Source of the DNA: SXVE01 sp036388895 | GTDB taxonomy: Bacteria > Acidobacteriota > Blastocatellia > Pyrinomonadales > Pyrinomonadaceae | Reading direction: 5' to 3' | Assembly: GCA_036388895.1 (NCBI GenBank) | Contig: DASVQY010000025.1 | Span: 124,001 to 188,000 of the forward strand | Length of the DNA: 64,000 nt | Made by a program: the position numbers and the translations under genes | Shown: piece after piece, positions 61,370 through 64,000 of the stretch | How the letters are laid out: every line of letters begins with the position of its first letter | Position numbering within the stretch: position 1 is the stretch's first letter | Notes under the pieces: generated by a model | Database searches by the model: none | The model's input: the letters and a program-made list of their open reading frames with translations, nothing else | Told to the model about the DNA's origin: nothing

Positions 61370-63610
61370 ATGAAATTTATTTGCGCGCTGGTGTTTTCTA
61401 TTTTCGCTGTTTTCACAGTTTTTGCTCAGACTGAAAACAAATCGATTGAATTTAATTTCGGGTTCGAGAAAGTTTCAGCCAACGAAAAACTGCCCGACAC
61501 ATGGTTCCAATTCGGCAGCGGTTACATTCTGAAAATTGATAATACTGAAAAGAAAAGCGGAAATAATTCGATTTTGATTGAACCGCCCGCGGAAAAACCG
61601 CAAAACTCATTCGGCAGCGTTGCTTTTACGATTCCGGCAAATTATCAAGGCAAAGAAATCGAATTGCGCGGTTTCTTAAAGCTGAAAAACGTTTCTGACG
61701 GATTCGCGGGACTCTGGCTTCGGATTGACGGCGAAAGCGGCGTATTGCAGTTTGATAATATGCAGTCGCGCCAGATACAGGGCACTTCCGACTGGACTCA
61801 ATACTCGGTAAAACTTCCTTTGCCGGAAGAAGGCAATAAAATCACCGTCGGCGCGTTATTGACCGGAAAAGGACAACTGTGGGTTGACGATCTGCAGATT
61901 TTAATTGACGGAAAAGACATTACGGAAGCGAAAACGCGTCCTCCGGTAGTGTATAAAGCCTCGAAGGATAAAGAATTTGATAACGGATCAAAGACGGAAG
62001 TTATAAAACTGACCGGCTCTAAGACCAATGATCTGGCTGTTCTGGGAAAAGTTTGGGGATTCTTAAAATATTATCATCCGGCAATTGCAACGGGCGATTA
62101 TAATTGGGATTACGAATTGTTTAGAATTCTTCCGAAAATTCTCGAATCGAAAAACAAAACGGATAGAAATAACATTTTGTCAGCCTGGGTCGAGAGTTTG
62201 GGAACGTTTGAGACGGCTAACGCGGAAACGGCTGCAGCGGAAAAAGTCAAACTCAGTCCGGATTTATCCTGGATTAATAATCAAACTCTCGGCGAGAAAT
62301 TAACCGGGCAACTAAACCGCGTCAAAAATGCCAAAAGACAAAATAAACATTATTATATAGGCTTATTTCCCGGCGTAGGCAATCCACAATTTAAGAACGA
62401 AGAAGCCTACAAATCAATGAGTTACCCGGACGCCGGATTTAGACTTTTGAGCCTTTTCCGTTACTGGAACATCATTCAGTATTATTTCCCGAATAAACAT
62501 TTAATCGAAGAAAATTGGAACGACATTCTGCCTGAATTCATACCTAAATTCGCCGGTGCGGCGAACGAGCTCGAATACAAAAAAGCGGCTTTAGCCTTGA
62601 TCGGGAGAATTCACGACACTCACGCCAATATTTGGGGGAAAGATGAAACCTTAGAAAAATACAGAGGTCTGAACTCACCGGCTGTCGGAATTACGTTCGT
62701 CGAAGACAAAGCCGTAGTCACTAAATATTGGGATCAAGCTCTGGCGGAAAAATCAGGTTTGAAAATCGGCGACGTTATCGAAAGCATAAATAATCGGAAA
62801 GTATCTGACATTGTCAAAGAAAGATTGGAGTTAACACCGGCTTCTAATTACCCGACAAAACTTCGTGACATTGCACGGTATCTCCTGCAAACGAACGAGA
62901 ATTTTCTGACTGTTAAATACAAAAGAGGCAATGAGATAAAGGAAACTCAACTTGAAACTTATTCAAAAGATAAATTAAAAGCTAACTTCAATGAACTGTT
63001 CAACAAAACCGTTCCTCCTTTCAAATTAATAACTTCCGACATTGCCTATCTTTATCCCGGCTCGTTAAAGCGCGGAGAAATCGCCGAAATAATCCCCGAA
63101 ATTGCCAAAACAAAAGGATTGATTATTGATTTGCGTTCGTATCCGTCAGACTTCATAGTTTTTAGTCTCGGGGAATATTTAATGCCAAAGCCTGCAAATT
63201 TCGTTAAATTTTCGACGGGAAGCGTTACAACTCCCGGACTTTTCACTTTCAGAGAGGAATTAAAAGTCGGAAAAGAAAACAGCGATTTTTATAAAGGAAA
63301 AGTGGTAATTCTGATCAACGAAATAACACAGAGTCAGGCTGAATACACGACAATGGCGTTCAGAACCGCTCCGCGCGCGACGGTTATCGGAAGCACGACC
63401 GCCGGCGCCGACGGAAACGTATCGCAGTTTTTTCTTCCCGGCGGAATCAGCACAATGGTCAGCGGAATAGGAGTTTATTATCCTGACGGCAAAGAAACTC
63501 AAAGAATAGGAATTGTTCCCGACGTAATAGTAAAACCGACTATCAAAGGAGTTACCGAGGGAAGAGATGAATTGCTTGAAAAAGCGATTGAAATAATAAA
63601 CACGAAATAG
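61370..63610 (+). CDS. S41 family peptidase
   Basis: A 746-residue exported C-terminal-processing-type serine peptidase. It has a signal peptide (FICALVFSIFAVFTVFAQ), then a beta-sandwich N-terminal domain (about residues 25-180, with FAGLWLRIDGESGVLQFDN), a helical region, and a PDZ-like domain (AEKSGLKIGDVIESINN near 460). The S41 catalytic region contains VVILINEITQSQAEYTTMAF with the Ser and RATVIGSTTAGADGNVSQFFLPGG after it. The start has a strong GGAG box at about 61360; the ATG six codons earlier lacks one. Its role may be periplasmic protein processing or turnover. Confidence 0.9.
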   Translation: MKFICALVFSIFAVFTVFAQTENKSIEFNFGFEKVSANEKLPDTWFQFGSGYILKIDNTEKKSGNNSILIEPPAEKPQNSFGSVAFTIPANYQGKEIELRGFLKLKNVSDGFAGLWLRIDGESGVLQFDNMQSRQIQGTSDWTQYSVKLPLPEEGNKITVGALLTGKGQLWVDDLQILIDGKDITEAKTRPPVVYKASKDKEFDNGSKTEVIKLTGSKTNDLAVLGKVWGFLKYYHPAIATGDYNWDYELFRILPKILESKNKTDRNNILSAWVESLGTFETANAETAAAEKVKLSPDLSWINNQTLGEKLTGQLNRVKNAKRQNKHYYIGLFPGVGNPQFKNEEAYKSMSYPDAGFRLLSLFRYWNIIQYYFPNKHLIEENWNDILPEFIPKFAGAANELEYKKAALALIGRIHDTHANIWGKDETLEKYRGLNSPAVGITFVEDKAVVTKYWDQALAEKSGLKIGDVIESINNRKVSDIVKERLELTPASNYPTKLRDIARYLLQTNENFLTVKYKRGNEIKETQLETYSKDKLKANFNELFNKTVPPFKLITSDIAYLYPGSLKRGEIAEIIPEIAKTKGLIIDLRSYPSDFIVFSLGEYLMPKPANFVKFSTGSVTTPGLFTFREELKVGKENSDFYKGKVVILINEITQSQAEYTTMAFRTAPRATVIGSTTAGADGNVSQFFLPGGISTMVSGIGVYYPDGKETQRIGIVPDVIVKPTIKGVTEGRDELLEKAIEIINTK

Positions 63611-63794
63611 ATACTGTAGTAATAGGCGTTTCACGGTAAAACTTACAACTTTCTTTCGCAGTTTTGGGCAAAAAGGCTAAATTTCGCTTTTTGAAGGAAA
63701 AACTTTAACGAAAGGATAAAATTTATCTTAACGCCCGACTTAACCGAGGTTTATTATTGGCGCAAGTTACATCTTTATAAACAGGAGTTTTTAT

Positions 63795-64000
63795 ATGAAA
63801 TATCTGCTTTTATTAATCGCATTAATCGCCGCAAGTTCCGCTCTTGTCTTCGCTCAACCGGCAAAAAACAAGAAAAACAACTTTGCCTCCGCTAAAAACA
63901 AAGCCGAATCGGTAAGAATTAAAACCGAAAATGAAATACGGCTAATATTAAACGAACGCATAGACGCTCTGCGCGATTCTGCCAATATAATCGAAGGGAT
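63795..64000 (+). CDS. Exported protein, N-terminal part (cut by window edge)
   Basis: The first 68 codons of a gene that continues past the right edge. It begins with a signal peptide (LLLLIALIAASSALVFAQ) and continues with a Lys/Asn/Ala-rich stretch (NKKNNFASAKNKAESVRIK) and a helical region. A strong AGGAG box at 63782 precedes the ATG. No function can be inferred. Confidence 0.65.
   Translation, partial: MKYLLLLIALIAASSALVFAQPAKNKKNNFASAKNKAESVRIKTENEIRLILNERIDALRDSANIIEG

Overview
The window looks like chromosome from an Acidobacteriota bacterium, probably of the Blastocatellia/Pyrinomonadales type. This is inferred from moderate GC with AT-rich spacers, many Sec-exported peptidases and serine hydrolases (P1, M14, M19, M20, S9, S41, DUF885, amidase, beta-lactamase folds), a CRTAC1-type FG-GAP/ASPIC protein and TonB-C-like proteins. 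No rRNA, tRNA, CRISPR array, prophage or insertion sequence was seen. Most genes are housekeeping or secreted enzymes, and there is no classical mobile island.

Layout. 1-6.2 kb: start of an L,D-transpeptidase, DedA membrane protein, GHMP sugar kinase, an unknown secreted protein, then purine genes purS-purQ and purB with bidirectional terminators. 6.3-20.1 kb, minus strand: an AI-2E-type permease, then nearly the whole succinylase diaminopimelate/lysine pathway (lysC, dapE-like, dapB, dapA, dapD, aminotransferase, asd). These genes are interleaved with a serine hydrolase, a GNAT enzyme, a uridine-kinase-like P-loop protein, a P1 peptidase, a lipoprotein and two small proteins. lysC is preceded by a recognisable lysine riboswitch whose terminator T-tract touches the lysC start codon. 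20.3-29.6 kb: SDR, an acyl-CoA synthetase with an unusual charged insertion, a zinc-ribbon protein, CHAD protein, cation diffusion facilitator, DUF488, an HhH DNA glycosylase, a methyltransferase and unknown secreted proteins.

29.6-46 kb contains the most striking structure. The RecA1 half of a Ski2-like DEAH helicase (29675-30553, minus) and its missing RecA2 plus C-terminal half (44104-45969, plus) lie 13.5 kb apart on opposite strands. Flipping the DNA between about 29.67 and 44.10 kb would put the halves back together head to tail. This is the expected footprint of a ~14.4 kb inversion with one breakpoint between the two RecA lobes. The inverted block carries an unknown membrane-protein pair, secA, a TPR/TonB-C protein, a CRTAC1 protein, malQ, an M14 peptidase and a metallo-beta-lactamase-fold hydrolase.

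46-64 kb: Tat-exported amidase, DUF885 protein, an unknown protein, M19 dipeptidase, a small Tyr/Arg/Asn/Gln-rich exported protein, a five-PAS GGDEF-EAL protein, S9 peptidase, class-A-beta-lactamase-like protein, APC permease, S41 peptidase and the start of another exported protein. Starts were adjusted inward from the longest frame where a ribosome binding site, signal peptide or family N-terminus pointed to a later codon.
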